From: Solanum dulcamara
Taxonomy: Eukaryota > Streptophyta > Magnoliopsida > Solanales > Solanaceae
Assembly: GCF_947179165.1 (NCBI RefSeq)
Contig: NC_077243.1
Location: 29,960,001 to 30,024,000 of the forward strand
DNA length: 64,000 nt
Direction of reading: 5' to 3'
Numbering within the stretch: position 1 is the first letter of the stretch; each line of letters opens with the position of its first letter. The position numbers were made by a program, and so were the translations under genes. The notes under the pieces are model-generated. The model made no database searches and was not told the origin of the DNA. It saw only the letters and a list, made by a program, of their open reading frames with translations. Shown one piece after another: positions 34,383 to 47,200 of the stretch.

Positions 34383-36498
34383 TGTAACACCCTAAAAATC
34401 TTAACTCAGATCTGATGAGAAAGACCTAGAAAAAGTTAGGAATTCTGCTGAAGTTGAGAACAATGAGCAGCATCTATGGACAGTAGATGAAACCATGGGA
34501 CACACATGAGGCTCGTATTCCATATTCAGACTACCTTTTTTTTCTTTCTACTGACGGTGTCTACGACTCGTGGAATGAATCATGGACCATAGATAGTGGT
34601 CGTAGAAAAAGTTCAGAGACTTAGGAATTCCAATATACAGGGTGAGTTATTGTACAATTCATAGACTTTTCTATGCCTTGTAGATGGGCTCGTAGATCAA
34701 AGTCTAGAAATTCCACTTCTTAGTATGTTTTCTACGGCCCTTTATAAGATCCGTAAAAGAGTTTGTGAATCGTAGATGGTCTCGTAAACCCAAAGTCATA
34801 TAACCCAGTCTCAAAATATTTTGCATCAATGATTTATACGACCTATATAAGGGCTTACGGATAGTGAAAGGTTACATAAACCCAAACTTTAGAAATCCTA
34901 GAATTTCAGTCAGCCTTCTAAGATCGACTTCTACGGCCCATAAAAGTATCTACGGACTGTAGATGGCTCTGCCCAAATTTTTAAGAGGGTTAATTTTTTC
35001 TTTTTCCACTTCTCCAAAGTCTAAGTCACAACATTATACATATCCTAAATGGGCTTTTCAAGCTCAAGACTTCCTACACTCTTTAACTCCCTCAAACTCA
35101 GAAACTACTGTAAGCAACACAGAAGTTAGGGTTTCAGGTCTTTTAAGCAAGTTCTTATTTCAAATATCAATCTCTCAGGTATGTAAGGCTATAATGAGAA
35201 TATCCCTTCACTTTTATGCTTAAAGTATTTTGATTTTTAAGAATTCTCAAGATTGTTAGAAGCAAAACTAAGGCTTTTATGAAATTATGATCTTTCTTTC
35301 ATTAACTCAAGTTTTCATTGTTTTCTTTTGATTTTTAAAGCCTTACTATACTGAATTAACATGATTTCCGTTTTTATTTAAACCTTATGATTCTTAAGCA
35401 TGATAATTTTCATGATATGAACTATAATCTCAATTTAGGTTATTTTAAGATGTGACTTTTGATCTTAGTCTCGCGTATAATTCAGATATATGGATAGTTC
35501 TTATATTTATGAGCATTATTATGTACTTATGTATATTGGAAGGACTATTTAGCACCGATAGAATATGAGTTTAGAAAATTCAAGTCCACTTGCCACCGCA
35601 GGACTTGAGTATATCTCTTTGTCAAATAACTCCATATGGCCCTGAGAGGCACAGACTAGTGAATCCACATAGATATGATATGATACTATACTCTAGCAAG
35701 GTGTAGGGCATTCCTCTGAACTGGATTAGGTGTTGGACATCACGAGCTCATGTGGTGTATGTTGGTTATAAGAAACTCTCCAGTTTTATGCATATTTTGC
35801 GGTATGATCTTCACTTATTATATATGGTCATTTTAAGTATGCTATTTTATGTATATGTTTATGAAAGATTAATGAAATAGACTCATCTCTATATATGATT
35901 TTGAAAGAAGATGTTTAATGGCATTTAAATATGAACTCCAATTGTTTTCTCTTCGGTTCTCTCACTATGTATATGATTTTGAGAACCTTATTTCACTGCC
36001 TTTTTTATGCCATTCTTACTATTATGTTAGTGTCTATTACTTACTCGGTACATTCCACGTACTGATACATACTTTTCTCTGTGTTGTATCCTTTTATGAT
36101 GTAGATTTCGGCAGCCACAGTAAGACTCGTGGCTAGTGAGGTTTCAGTAGTTCCAACCAACAGTTGGTTTGTCCTTCTCATTCGGGGACTTCCTGGATTA
36201 GTTGTTAGTCAGATTTTAGTAATTTATTTGTTTATTTGGTTGGAGGTAAGTGGAGGTCATGTCCGGATAAACTTATTTCCTTCAATCTAAATGTTAGAGA
36301 CTTATTTCAGACATTAGTTGTTCAGTCATCATGGATTTAATGATTGGATTTAATGATTTCTTATTAAGAATTATTAAGCATATGTTTCTGACTCTGCATT
36401 AGTTTCATATGATATGATTTAATATGTTATGTCAAGGGTTAGCTTGGGACCGCTTGTGATTTCGAGTACCTACTGGGGAATAAACTCGAGTTGTGACA
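34383..36498 (+). mobile_element. 3' LTR of the del-like element
   Basis: A polypurine tract CAAGGGGGAGATAT lies immediately upstream. The LTR runs from TGTAACACCC (34383) to GAGTTGTGACA (36498), about 2.1 kb. It contains the short CTACGG/CGTAGA palindrome-like repeats (34500-34960), ACTCGGTACATTCC and GTACCTACTGGGG near the end. Its first two-thirds matches 20985-22376. Confidence 0.75.
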
Positions 36499-36900
36499 CT
36501 ATTTTTATTTTCTTGATTCATCACATTTAAAACAATAAAAATGTCTAGAGATTTTTTGTTAAAGTCATCCCAAGTATACATAGTAGCGTGTTCTAACTTT
36601 CATATTTTTTATGCCGAAAATTAAGCGAACCGTACCAATATCAAAGAGAAACCAAGATAATGAGATGGTTTTGAAAGGTCTAATTTTGATTATAAAAAGT
36701 AAAATAACCGAATAAATGGTATGATATAAATTTTATAAAATATCCATCCGAACCGTTCCATTAACACCCCTAATAAATATTGTACCATTTCATGTGGGCA
36801 CATATTATGTTCAATTGTTTAATTATTTATTATCATAAAATGCTCGTAGTTTTATTCTACAATTCTGAATTACAAATGCATATACTTGATAAAGAAAATA

Positions 36901-37995
36901 GGTTGAACCCATCGGTGACCCCCTAAAGTTGGCATCAAATTTCACTTAGACACCTCAATTAGGCTTTGTTCATTTTAAACATCTCATATTAGGGTCTGCT
37001 GCGTCATTTTAATACTTTTCGGTGATATGGCATGGTGAGCGTAGTACACTCGAAATCAGCACGTGAAGGCTTATTTAATCAATGTTTTATTTTATTTTTC
37101 TCTTCTTCTTCCCCCTTTATTCAACTATTACCTTCCACCATTTTTTCAAACTTAAATTACTTCAATGGCACTCTGAAGCTCTTTCCATCTCTTTGAGAAA
37201 AAAATATTTAATTTTTTTTCATGTCACTTTTAACCCAAAAAGTGAATAAAACTTTGTCTGAAAATATATGTACAAGAAATTAAAAATAAATACATTTTGA
37301 GTTCATTACATGGAGTGCATAATCGTATCAATGGAAGAAATAATTCTTAAAGAAGAAAAAGTTCATCAAGAACACACTTCATGCCACAAAAATCACAGAC
37401 ATAAATTTTTTGGTTTTTCTCCTTTAAACCATCCAATCTCAAATATTGATTTTTCTCTTTTAAGAATTTTGATTTTCTTTATATGTAAAATTAACAATGA
37501 AATGACCCATTTTCTTTCAATTTGATTACTACAACTAAAGAAACGATTGAAGAACAATCTTGACTCGAAAATTCAAATTTCATTAATGGAGTTAAAGCTC
37601 AGAGAGTGACTGTAATGGGAATAGGGGAGCTGAAAAATAGAGCTTTTCAAAAAAAATTGGTCAAAACCTCTTTTTAATTATTTGAACAAAAAACTCCATG
37701 TGTCATTGATTTATCGGATACTTTGTCATATGTTTTGGCCATTATTTTCTTTTTTAATTTTTTTGTATGTGTGTAATGATGTGGAAATTAGTAATGAGTT
37801 GGCAAAACTCAATTGGTCATTTAATCCATGTTGGAAGTGATTGTAACCACGCATGAAACTTTAAAAAACTTTTCCAAAAAGTATTAAAATGACACAGTGA
37901 ACCCTGACATAAGGTGTTTAAAATGAACAAAGCTTATTTGAGATGTCTAATTGAAAGTTGGTGCCAACTTTAGGAGGCCACCGATGGGTTTAGCC
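36901..37995. mobile_element. Non-autonomous MULE-type element with long TIRs and 9-bp target duplication
   Basis: The ends are long inverted copies. The left reads GGTTGAACCCATCGGTGACC then CTAAAGTTGGCA; the right, reversed, reads GGCTAAACCCATCGGTGGCC then CTAAAGTTGGCA. The TIRs extend about 130 bp and include CTTTGTTCATTTTAAACA and GTCATTTTAATACTTTT. The 9-mer AAGAAAATA flanks both sides (36892-36900 and 37996-38004). A 9-bp duplication with long TIRs is the mark of Mutator-like elements. The inside (one short open frame at 37310-37525) shows no transposase. Confidence 0.85.
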
Positions 37996-38640
37996 AAGAA
38001 AATAGGTAAATGAGATAATCAAATTTAATGAAATAATTGTTTTTCTTATGGGTTAAAATCATTTTACTCCTCTCAACTTTGATTTGAAAATCAAATTCCT
38101 TTTCCAACATTGAACAATCATCCTCTTATCTCAACTTTCGACCGTTGATAAGTAACTTTGAAATAGTTGATCAGTCATCAAAGGGGTAAAGCAAATTTTC
38201 ATATTCTTAATTAGTGGGGTGTTTTAATTAATCATATATCATTTTTTTTTATTTTCTTCATTAAGTTGTTGTAATACATCTTTATCTCAAATAAATATTT
38301 TCGAATTTCTTCTCTATTCTGATTTTAAAGTATCAATAATGTTGTTTGAGATTTGGTTAGTAATTAGTATATTTCTGACAAAGTTATCATAACTAAATTG
38401 CATCTAAGCAAATATACAAACATGTGATAATAATAAAATTATAAACATTCAAACTAAAAAAGTTACATGGAGAGAATACACAAAACAAATCTTTCTCAGG
38501 ACCTTAATCATAAGGAAATGGATGAAAATTGAAATATAGAATTAGTGCACAATATTTTTAACTCTTGTCCAACACCCCTTCTGATAAACTAATAAAGTAA
38601 TGTGATGCACTTGGGACACTCATGTTCCCTAAAATACTTC
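37996..38640. other. AT-rich stretch, nothing recognised
   Basis: No open frame with resemblance to a known family and no clear repeat structure beyond A/T runs. Confidence 0.35.
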
Positions 38641-39667
38641 TTTTAGTCGAAGCATGAAATACTCTCTCCTTATTCTAAAACAATGCATAATAGTAACTCA
38701 ATTGGATTCATGTGGAAGAAGTATGAATAGCAACTTCAATAATTTGAATCATTAGAGTGTTCACAATCATCAATAATATACAAAGAACACAACAAAAGAA
38801 ATTTATAACTCACTCAAAACTCAACACAATAGAGCTAAAACTCAAACTTGAACTCTTTAATGATGGAATTGAGATGTAGGGCACGATAACTAACTCAGAC
38901 GAATGCTATGATTATCCTTACATACTTGAAAGAACGATGTTCTTTGCAAAACTCGAAGAATTCAACGGATACGCTTGAATCCTAGTTTTATCTCCTCTTC
39001 AATCCTTGCTCTAAGTCTTTGAAGTGATTATGAGAGAAAAAGGATCGTAGGATGTTGTTAAGAGACTTAAAATAGTCCTAAAACGTCAGGATTTTACTGA
39101 AAAAGGGTGAAAAAGATGGAATTACCCTTCATTAAAACTGTTAGGGCCATCTACGGGTACCCTCCTACGGACCATAAAAATTTCTACGAGCCATAGGAGC
39201 TCTCTCGTAGAAACTAGGTCCAGTTACTAGATCTACTGGAATAAGTAGGGGTTGGGTCCATGGGTCCCTCCTATGGGTCGTGGATCCTTCTACGGGTTGT
39301 ACAAAGCTACTCATGGAAGAGTTTTGGGTCTCTGAGGTTTAGTGTCTATGGTCCCTTCTAAGGGTTGTAGACCTTGCTACGGGTCATAAACCCTGATCAT
39401 CCTGCATGCCTAAGTTTTGAATCTCTGAACCACTTCTACCAGCATCACCCGTAGGAACTCCTATAGGACATAAAAGCCACTCGTATAAAGTTGAAGGAAG
39501 CTTAAATTTCTCTAAGTCTGGAGTGATCCACGAATCTCACCTATGACCCCTAGCTCTATCTACGGTCTGTAGATGCTTGGTCGTGGATCATAATTTCAAA
39601 GAATTTTGCTCAGTTTCCTCTGGCTTTTCTCTAAGGGGTCTGAGCTAGGATACTTTGGGGTGTTACA
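38640..39667 (-). mobile_element. Reversed gypsy LTR fragment with CTACGG/CCGTAG repeats
   Basis: The right end (GGGGTGTTACA, 39657-39667) is the reverse complement of a TGTAACACCCC LTR start. Inside, 39140-39600 is packed with short near-palindromes built on CTACGGG and its complement, as in the LTRs at 20985 and 34383. The left limit is not defined and no target duplication was found. Confidence 0.5.
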
Positions 39668-40259
39668 CTCCTAAGTTTTACTCAACTAATTGTATCAACA
39701 CATACAATTTCACGTGACATATTATTTTGTTTTAAATTTTATTTCAATGAATGTATCATTGTTAATTGTTGATATAGAGGTATAAGTATAATCATTGGTA
39801 TAATGATATGTATCGAAAGTTCATTTCTCATAAGAATGCTAGCATTTTTCACTAATGTAGAAAATCGAAGTTCTTTTACAAAATTCTGCAATTTTTTATA
39901 ATTTGTATTTCATTGTTTGACACAGTACACTCACACAAAAAGAATTCTTACACACACACATATGATATGACACCACACTCACCTTAAATATACTCATTTA
40001 ACACAAATCAAAAGGGATAATATACACAATAACATTACATATAAGGAATGTAGACACAATACTATATATGAGGATTTACATATTTGGCGAAGTTACACTT
40101 AACGTTTTCGATGAAGTTACACTTATTAATCAAACACGGATAGAATATATTAAATATAGTGAAATCAAAAAGTATATGAACATAGAGAAAATATGGAAGT
40201 TTTGGATGTTGGATTTAAACTTCAATTCACGAGGGAAGATTCAAAAATCCTAAAAGACA

Positions 40260-41400
40260 ATATATGGCAAGATTAAAGGCAATCCACAAAACTTGGAGCA
40301 AGGTACGATCGTGAATTGCTTTTAAGCTCGCCATCTATTGCCTTTTAGGATTTCTGAACCTTCACAGTGGATTGGATCGCGCGGATCATGTCGGCAAACA
40401 ATTTAAAGTTGTTAGAATTTTAAATTTCTGGACCATTATCAATAGTATTTATAAGATTATTCTTTTAAAGAGTTACAAGACTAATTAGAATTGCATAATT
40501 CAGAGTTTTTAGTTTTGGAGTTTAGTTCATCGTCTTTCTCTTTAATTTTAAGTTTTCTGTGAAGAACGAAAAATAATCATTATTTCTTTTATTATTTATA
40601 TTCATAGTAAGTTGTATGAATTCATTCAATTGTTATTCTTGTTATTTGTCTTCAATCATGAGTAGCTAAATCTTTTACTAAGGTTGTGAACCCAATGAGG
40701 GCTTGAAATTCATAGGTTTTTGTGTTTTGCATAATTTTTTAGAATTAAAATATCAACCTTCTTCTTTTTCTTATTGATTGGTTGACAGTTGCAACATTAA
40801 CTTGCGCCATAATATCATAGTTTAGCTTGAAAAAGTGGATTAAGGTTTGGGAGAAGAAATTTTCATGAACGCAAGACGCTAATCCTTGTTTAATAAATTC
40901 GCTGAGGAATAAGTTGAATTTATATGACATAATTGATCATTCTTATTTAAATAACTCTTATAGTTGTGGGACCATCATGCAAAGATAAATCGTTCAACTC
41001 TTAAAAAATATTGAGTGATGATTTAGATACGGAGTGCATACTTAAAAATTTGATTATCTCTAATTGCATAAAAATCGAAGATCGCAGCATCCCATTGTGA
41101 GAATACAACCTTAGTTCTTTAATATATATTTTACAACTCAAAGTTATTACTATATTCTTTAGTTTTTAGTTACTCCAAACTCTTTTCAACCCCTACGTAA
41201 TAGAAATCAATTGTCAATTTAGTATTTATTCAATCAGTAGTATTTCTCCCTATTCTCTGTAAGATTCAATCCTAACCCTGTTTGAGTTACTATATTTGCT
41301 TACAATTGTGTTACATCATCTTAAGATGTAATTTTAAGCGTACCACTCGTGTATAAAAACTTTTACATATTTTCTTACTTTCTCCTACCTTGGAACTTTC
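40260..41400 (+). mobile_element. Probable Athila-type LTR remnant
   Basis: It contains ATGAGTAGCTAAATCTTTTAC followed by GGTTGTGAACCC, resembling GTGGCTAAAATCCCTTGTTC...GGTTGTAGCC of the LTR at 31683-32984. Near the end is TGTATAAAAACTTTTACATA, a common tail-like block. No protein domain is present. Boundaries are unknown. Confidence 0.35.
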
Positions 41401-41559
41401 AATATGATTAGTGATTCAAAATTAGGAATCCAATCATTGTTTGATAGCTTTCTCCTATAGGGAGTGTGTATTCCAGATGACTATATTTTCATTGAAAAAG
41501 GATCAAGTTTTTTTCCTCTGTGTCATATTTTGAACTTAATCGTTAATATGTATTTATGG

Positions 41560-42142
41560 TGTCTAATGGCAGAATGATTGCATTGAATAGATATGAACAC
41601 CCTACTCTTTATGGGGTTCAGCCCTATTTTTTTCCTCTTGTCAACAAAGTGCAGCTGCAGCTCACTCTTCTTTTGTCAACAAAGTGCAGCAATGCAAAAT
41701 TTCAATGGAAAGTGACATAATTTCTTCGACAAACTGTGAATGGTGAAATGCAAATTTCACCTATAAAGGGAGCTCTTCAGCTCCTCATTTAAGACACACC
41801 AATTCACAGAGAGAAAAATATTTAGAGAGGTGTGAGGTTTTCACAGATTATATATAAGAAAATAGTCTGTGAAGAAAAATAGAGTGTGAGAGATATTTTA
41901 GTAAAGTATTAAATTAAAAGAGTGTTATTTCCTTTTGAGTGTGTAGTAGTCATTTTAAGTATTGTACTTGTGACTACACGATATAAAATTTCTTACCATA
42001 GTAATATCAGTTGCTCTTCTTGGCCCGTGATTTTTCCCTTATTTAAAAAGTTTTTCACGTAAAATTCTTGGTATTATTATTTTTTCCATTTTATTTCACT
42101 ATTTTAACTATATATATTTTTTATTAATCCGCGTTTTTCCAA
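41560..42142 (+). mobile_element. Ty1/copia-type LTR (right part)
   Basis: It has CTATAAAGGGAGCTC (TATA box-like, 41762), followed by the block CCCGTGATTTTTCCCTTATTT (about 42026), TTTTTCACGTAAAATTCTTG (about 42049) and a closing GTTTTTCCAACA (42142). This block order is known from copia LTRs in Solanaceae and other dicots. A 21-bp repeat (CTTTTGTCAACAAAGTGCAGC) occurs imperfectly twice just upstream (41635-41690). The left end is not fixed. Confidence 0.6.
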
Positions 42143-42479
42143 CACTCTTTTTAAGTGTTTTCTCTTCTTCATACTTCGATTTTCTCTGCTCAAATCTTCT
42201 TGTGCACCATTTTTTTTTTAATCTTATCACACAGCTTTCTTTATTGATAATTTTAAGCATGCTCCTTTGTTCCTTTCAATTTTTTTTTGCCCAATCTTTG
42301 AAATCTAAGAGAGCAGATGTAAGTTATCCTTTCTCCGTCCCTAATGTGTAATTTTTATTGTTCATTGAGATAAGTTATTTCTTTAGATCGTCAATTTTTA
42401 GGCTATCTTTCTATTCTCTGTCTCAAAGGAAGTATATGAATCCACTTCTTTTTCCTGTGCATTTTGGAGATTTTCTTAG

Positions 42480-43185
42480 TCATTTCTGATCACAGAGACA
42501 TGTGTTTCATTATTCTCATCTTTAAAATCTTGGTCTGTATTAGCCACTAATGCCAAAATATTTTAGTCTTCGTCAACTAACATGAATTTGTTTATTCCTA
42601 TGTTTCATTTTCTTCATCATTAGTGGAGAAATTTTCCATGATAGCTAATGTTTTTTTCACAATTTGATCCACTTTCGTGGTTGTTATCCTATTTTTAGGA
42701 ATTTGTTCCTTTTTTCTTTTGTTGGGATCCCTATTTCTCTGGTTATCTTCTCTTTTTTTTTTTTTGTGGACAATCTCAAATTAAATGGTCTTAGCTATGA
42801 AATTTGCAGCAACCTTTTGTATTGCTTCTATTAGGTTTGGGCCTTGAAGAGCCTCCTTTATTTAGTAATCCACCTCTCCTGATTATTCTTTGAAATTCTC
42901 TTGTGAGTAATGTCATGTCTTCTCTATCATGATTTTAATTTTGGGTAAGGATAAGATTCACATCTCTACTATTTTTGTAAATCTGGAGCTTCCTATTTTC
43001 ATAGGTTTCCATATTTCTCATGAGTTCTTCAATTGTCATTGTCTTCAGACTTTTTGCTTCCATAATGACATCAAGTTTGCTCGCTCAGTAGTTGGGTAAT
43101 GTATCAAGCAGTTTCTCAATTCTTATAGCATGAGGAATAGTGGCTCCATGAGAACTTAGTTCATTGATTATATCTATCAACTTGA
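42480..43185 (-). pseudogene. Ty1/copia gag remnant, minus strand
   Basis: Minus-strand translation gives IINELSSHGATIPHAIRIEK, LLDTLPNY-stop-ASKLDVIMEA, KSLKTMTIEELMRNMETYEN and, further on, a degenerate CCHC knuckle (CCKFHS-stop-DHLI-stop-DCP). This is the UBN2-type gag of plant copia elements. Each segment has stop codons. It points opposite to the LTR at 41560-42142, so the two are parts of different copies. Near 43793 a block reversed from TTGGTATTAGGAGCC resembles a copia primer-binding region. Confidence 0.6.
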
Positions 43186-44208
43186 ATTTTAATCAATAGT
43201 TAATTAACAAAGATATCGAAACGATAATCTCTTAAAATTATTCTTTTCATCAATTAACACTTTAATGTATTGACAGAGAGTAATTACAAGGTTCCATTCA
43301 AACCTGATCAACAATCAGAATATCAAATTTAGAATAAGTCTAAATTATGCAAAATATATACCTTAGTTAGACCTTTGAGTAGAACTGAATGAATTTCAAA
43401 ATTACCTTTTATCAATTAAGCATAATTATTTTTTCTAGAGATCAATAACAAACGTTGGATTTTATCGTTTGGGCAGAAGCCGCCTACCAAGAGCACCAAT
43501 TCCTTCTTTCTCTCTCTCTTTTTGGTAATTAAATATTAACCCAAAAGGAATTAAACGGATATTTGTTTTGCAAATCAGGTGATGCCTTTAAAGAAAATTC
43601 AAATTTCCAGATTCTTTTTCCGGCAGAGACATCAACAAATAAGTGCTTTTAATTATGTATAATACCAAAACAGAAATCTTAAGGCATACAAACCGAAACA
43701 TTTTGCCACAATGCAACAGCTTAACTTTTCCTTTTCAATATGAATAATACTTCAAACAAATATTTCGATAATTTAACAGGGTATTGGCTCCTAATACCAA
43801 TTGTTAAGACCAAATTTTACCCATCATTGTTTCCCAAGATTTATCATGTCAAATCATCAAGAATGTAAAACTACGTACATTGCGAAAGCGTACCTGAATT
43901 CTTGTCATCTTAGCAGATCACTTTTAGTTTTTGTCAAACTTTTTAGGGATAGCAACCAACATACAATTATTCTCAATACAATATAGTTGCAAGTCAATAA
44001 ATGTTCTAACAATATATATACTTTGTGCTTCATAGCTCAGTTCCCACTTACAATATACAGAAATAAATATTTCAATTACTCTATGGTATACACGTACAGA
44101 AACTAAACTAGCAAGATTGATCATGTCATCACTAAACTATATATGTCTATATAGACGGTATTAAACACCTCTTTTAAAGTACATATTATAAGAAGGTACG
44201 TAACAAGT

Positions 44209-47200
44209 TCAATTAATTTTGTTTTCAAGTGAGAAATCATTCAAGGTAATCTCAATTTCAGATTGTTCATGATTTCCATCATCAAAGCTTTGCCTGGAAC
44301 TCGATTCTGGATTACCCCCATTCCTCCTACGGGAAGGTGATGGAAGGTATTGCCCATATTTTTGGTGAACTGGGGAGGAACCTCCACGCAATGGTGAGGC
44401 TGCCCTGCTTCTCAGTGGACTCACATTTTCCGATGGACGCCCGTTTTTCACCCGCTGCTTTGCTGTCTGATGCCATGTCCGTATCGCAGATGCCACGTTG
44501 TCATCAAAGATAACTGGTTTCATCGTTGATCCCATCTGGAAAATTTTACAACAAATTAAATATTGTTACACTATTGTCGATATGTATAACTTAAATCCGC
44601 ATCAATGTTCAAATAGACATTGATGTTGTTGATTCCGGAAAATACCTGAGTAACCAAGGCATATAATGGGAGTGTCACGTAACTACAAAGAACTTGAATA
44701 AGAGCCCTATTAACAAGATCAAAATTCACGCTCTTTAATATAATAGCCACAAAAATAGAGTGAATATATATAGGACAAAGAGGGTTTTAATTAGGTAAAT
44801 GTAATTATATAGAGGAGGTAATGAATTTATTCCCTACACATCATTTGGAAAGTGAAATACTATTACGTACTAGTAGTTAATAGTAAAAGAGCTCACCCCA
44901 TGGAAAGTGTTATGGCTATGTCTGTTGCATTCTTGTGAAAGCAATTTGGTAAACTAAATTTCCACTGCAAAAAAAAAGATTTAATTAATTAGTCATGTGG
45001 AACTACATGCAAGCGTGAGTCAATGTATTAAATTTGTCTAGACTGAATCAGTTTATCTTTTCAGTGAATAGAAAATCAACAAAAAATAAATAATTAAAGG
45101 TTCCTATTTAATGTTTTTGACTCTGTTAAAACAAGTTAAAGTCAAAATTATCATAATTTCCTCTTTAAGAATCAAATAATATAAATTTTGATTAACATTC
45201 TAAGATATATTTTTTTATTATATTGATATGGAAAAAATTACAATTTATAGTACTTTTCATATAGTTTTTCAATATCTAAATTTTATTTTTAAAATATCGA
45301 ATTAATGTAATCTAATTTAATTTTGAAAGTTAATCAAATTGACTTTCGCAACATGACAATTAAAAAAGAACAAGGAAGTAATAGGTTCTACTGTTCTATC
45401 TTCGGCCACGCACCATCCTACGTTTTAATTTTAGAGGAACAAAAGAGAAACCAATTGAAACATATATATGTACACGCAATAATCAAAGTACTTACCCAGC
45501 TCCAAGCAAAGAAAGCAAGTTGATATGCATTCTGGAAAACCAAACAAGTAATTAGACAAATATAGTTTCATCAAAAATTAAATGCTCAATACATCATATT
45601 ACTGAACGAAGAAGTAGGAATTTTGTGTAGATTTCATAAATATACGTTGATTTCAAATCAAAACTTTAAATTAATGTGGAACTATAAGTTTAATTATTAC
45701 CTGGAAGAGACTAAAGTGAATGAAGAAGTGCAATAGAGCAGGACGATTAAACCAGAAAAGGTCATCCCCTGGTTCAACTAATGGTGTCCCCTTAACAACC
45801 TCTCCTTTTTCTTCAATCTCTATAAGTCCCATTTTTGTTATAATAACTTGTAATTTTGTGCCCATCAGTTGTATTATCTGCAAAATTTAATTCCCATTTT
45901 TACTTTAATTAGATAATGATGAAGCCTTAATAATCAATTTCTAGAATTAGGAAACTGAAAAATATATAAGAAGAGAAAATAATTATATGAATAATGTTGT
46001 CATGTGGGTTGACTTACAATTAAAGGAATGAATGGTAGCCAATAGTATGAATACAAACCTGAAACAAAAGTTATTCATATATAAAATTAATAAGGTGTTT
46101 GGTTTGAATTAAAATATTTGTATAATTAATACATGTATAATTTATGAGGAAATATATGCATTATTTTATATATGATATATAGAAGGTGGAATAACGAATA
46201 CATAAATAACTAATATCGACATAAAATAATACATAAATTTCCTTATAACCAATATCTGCATAACTCTAATCAGCTATAATTAAATCCTTCCAAAAAAATA
46301 TGTTAAGCTAGCTTACCATTGGTCGTTGTGAGAAAGTAGAGCACTGCAAACATCCATAACACTGGACTGCCACATACAAGAGGGTGAAATTCTTGTGAAT
46401 AAAATATACATTTTTTTAAAACTATTTGAAGAGATAAAGGGATAATTAATAAGAACTAACCTTATTCCCACGACGTCTGTGAAATCTTCTTCAAGTGCTC
46501 TATTGATATACAACTGAAAATCGAAATTCTTTTCTTGTTGAGGTGCTAAATGTGCCTGACATGCAAAATAATATTACAAGTCATCATCAATATAACATTA
46601 ATTATCATTTCCCACTAGCTAATTTTTTTTCTATTTTAATTAAGAAAACATAAAATTTTAAGTTACACCAAATTAAATTACCATTGCAAAGCCATGTCTG
46701 AGGGTAAGATAGTCTACTTTTTCAACCGATGCATAGAACTGTCTGAAGAAACAAACCTGGTGGAACAAAAAATAAATATTTTTCTTTAATAAAATAATTA
46801 AATGCTATAGCTTTTAAATTTTGAAGGAAATAAAAAAGATCATACTATCCAAAGAAGAATTGGGTAGTTGCTCCAGAAATGCAAATGTCTACGTCCAAAT
46901 GATGTGTCTCTTGCAAATCTAAATCTCTCAGGATCTGCAACAACAAAAAAATAATGATATTATGATATTTTTTTCCTCTTTTACTTTGTATAATTATTAA
47001 CTTATTTATAATACAATGAAATAAAAAGTGAAAATAGTTTTCAAGCATATATAATGCTGGAATCATAAAATAATTGAGCACAAAAAAGTTAATTAGAATA
47101 ATTTATTTGTATAAGTATAATTTTAGTTAAATATTAACAAGTAAAACTAAAAAAGTTATATAACACAATTGAGAGTAAAACAGAATAAAAAAACAACATA

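Noticed and set aside
37310..37525. 71-codon frame inside the MULE-type element, considered as a transposase remnant
   Set aside because: No DDE, SWIM or other transposase feature is visible and the composition is that of AT-rich non-coding DNA.
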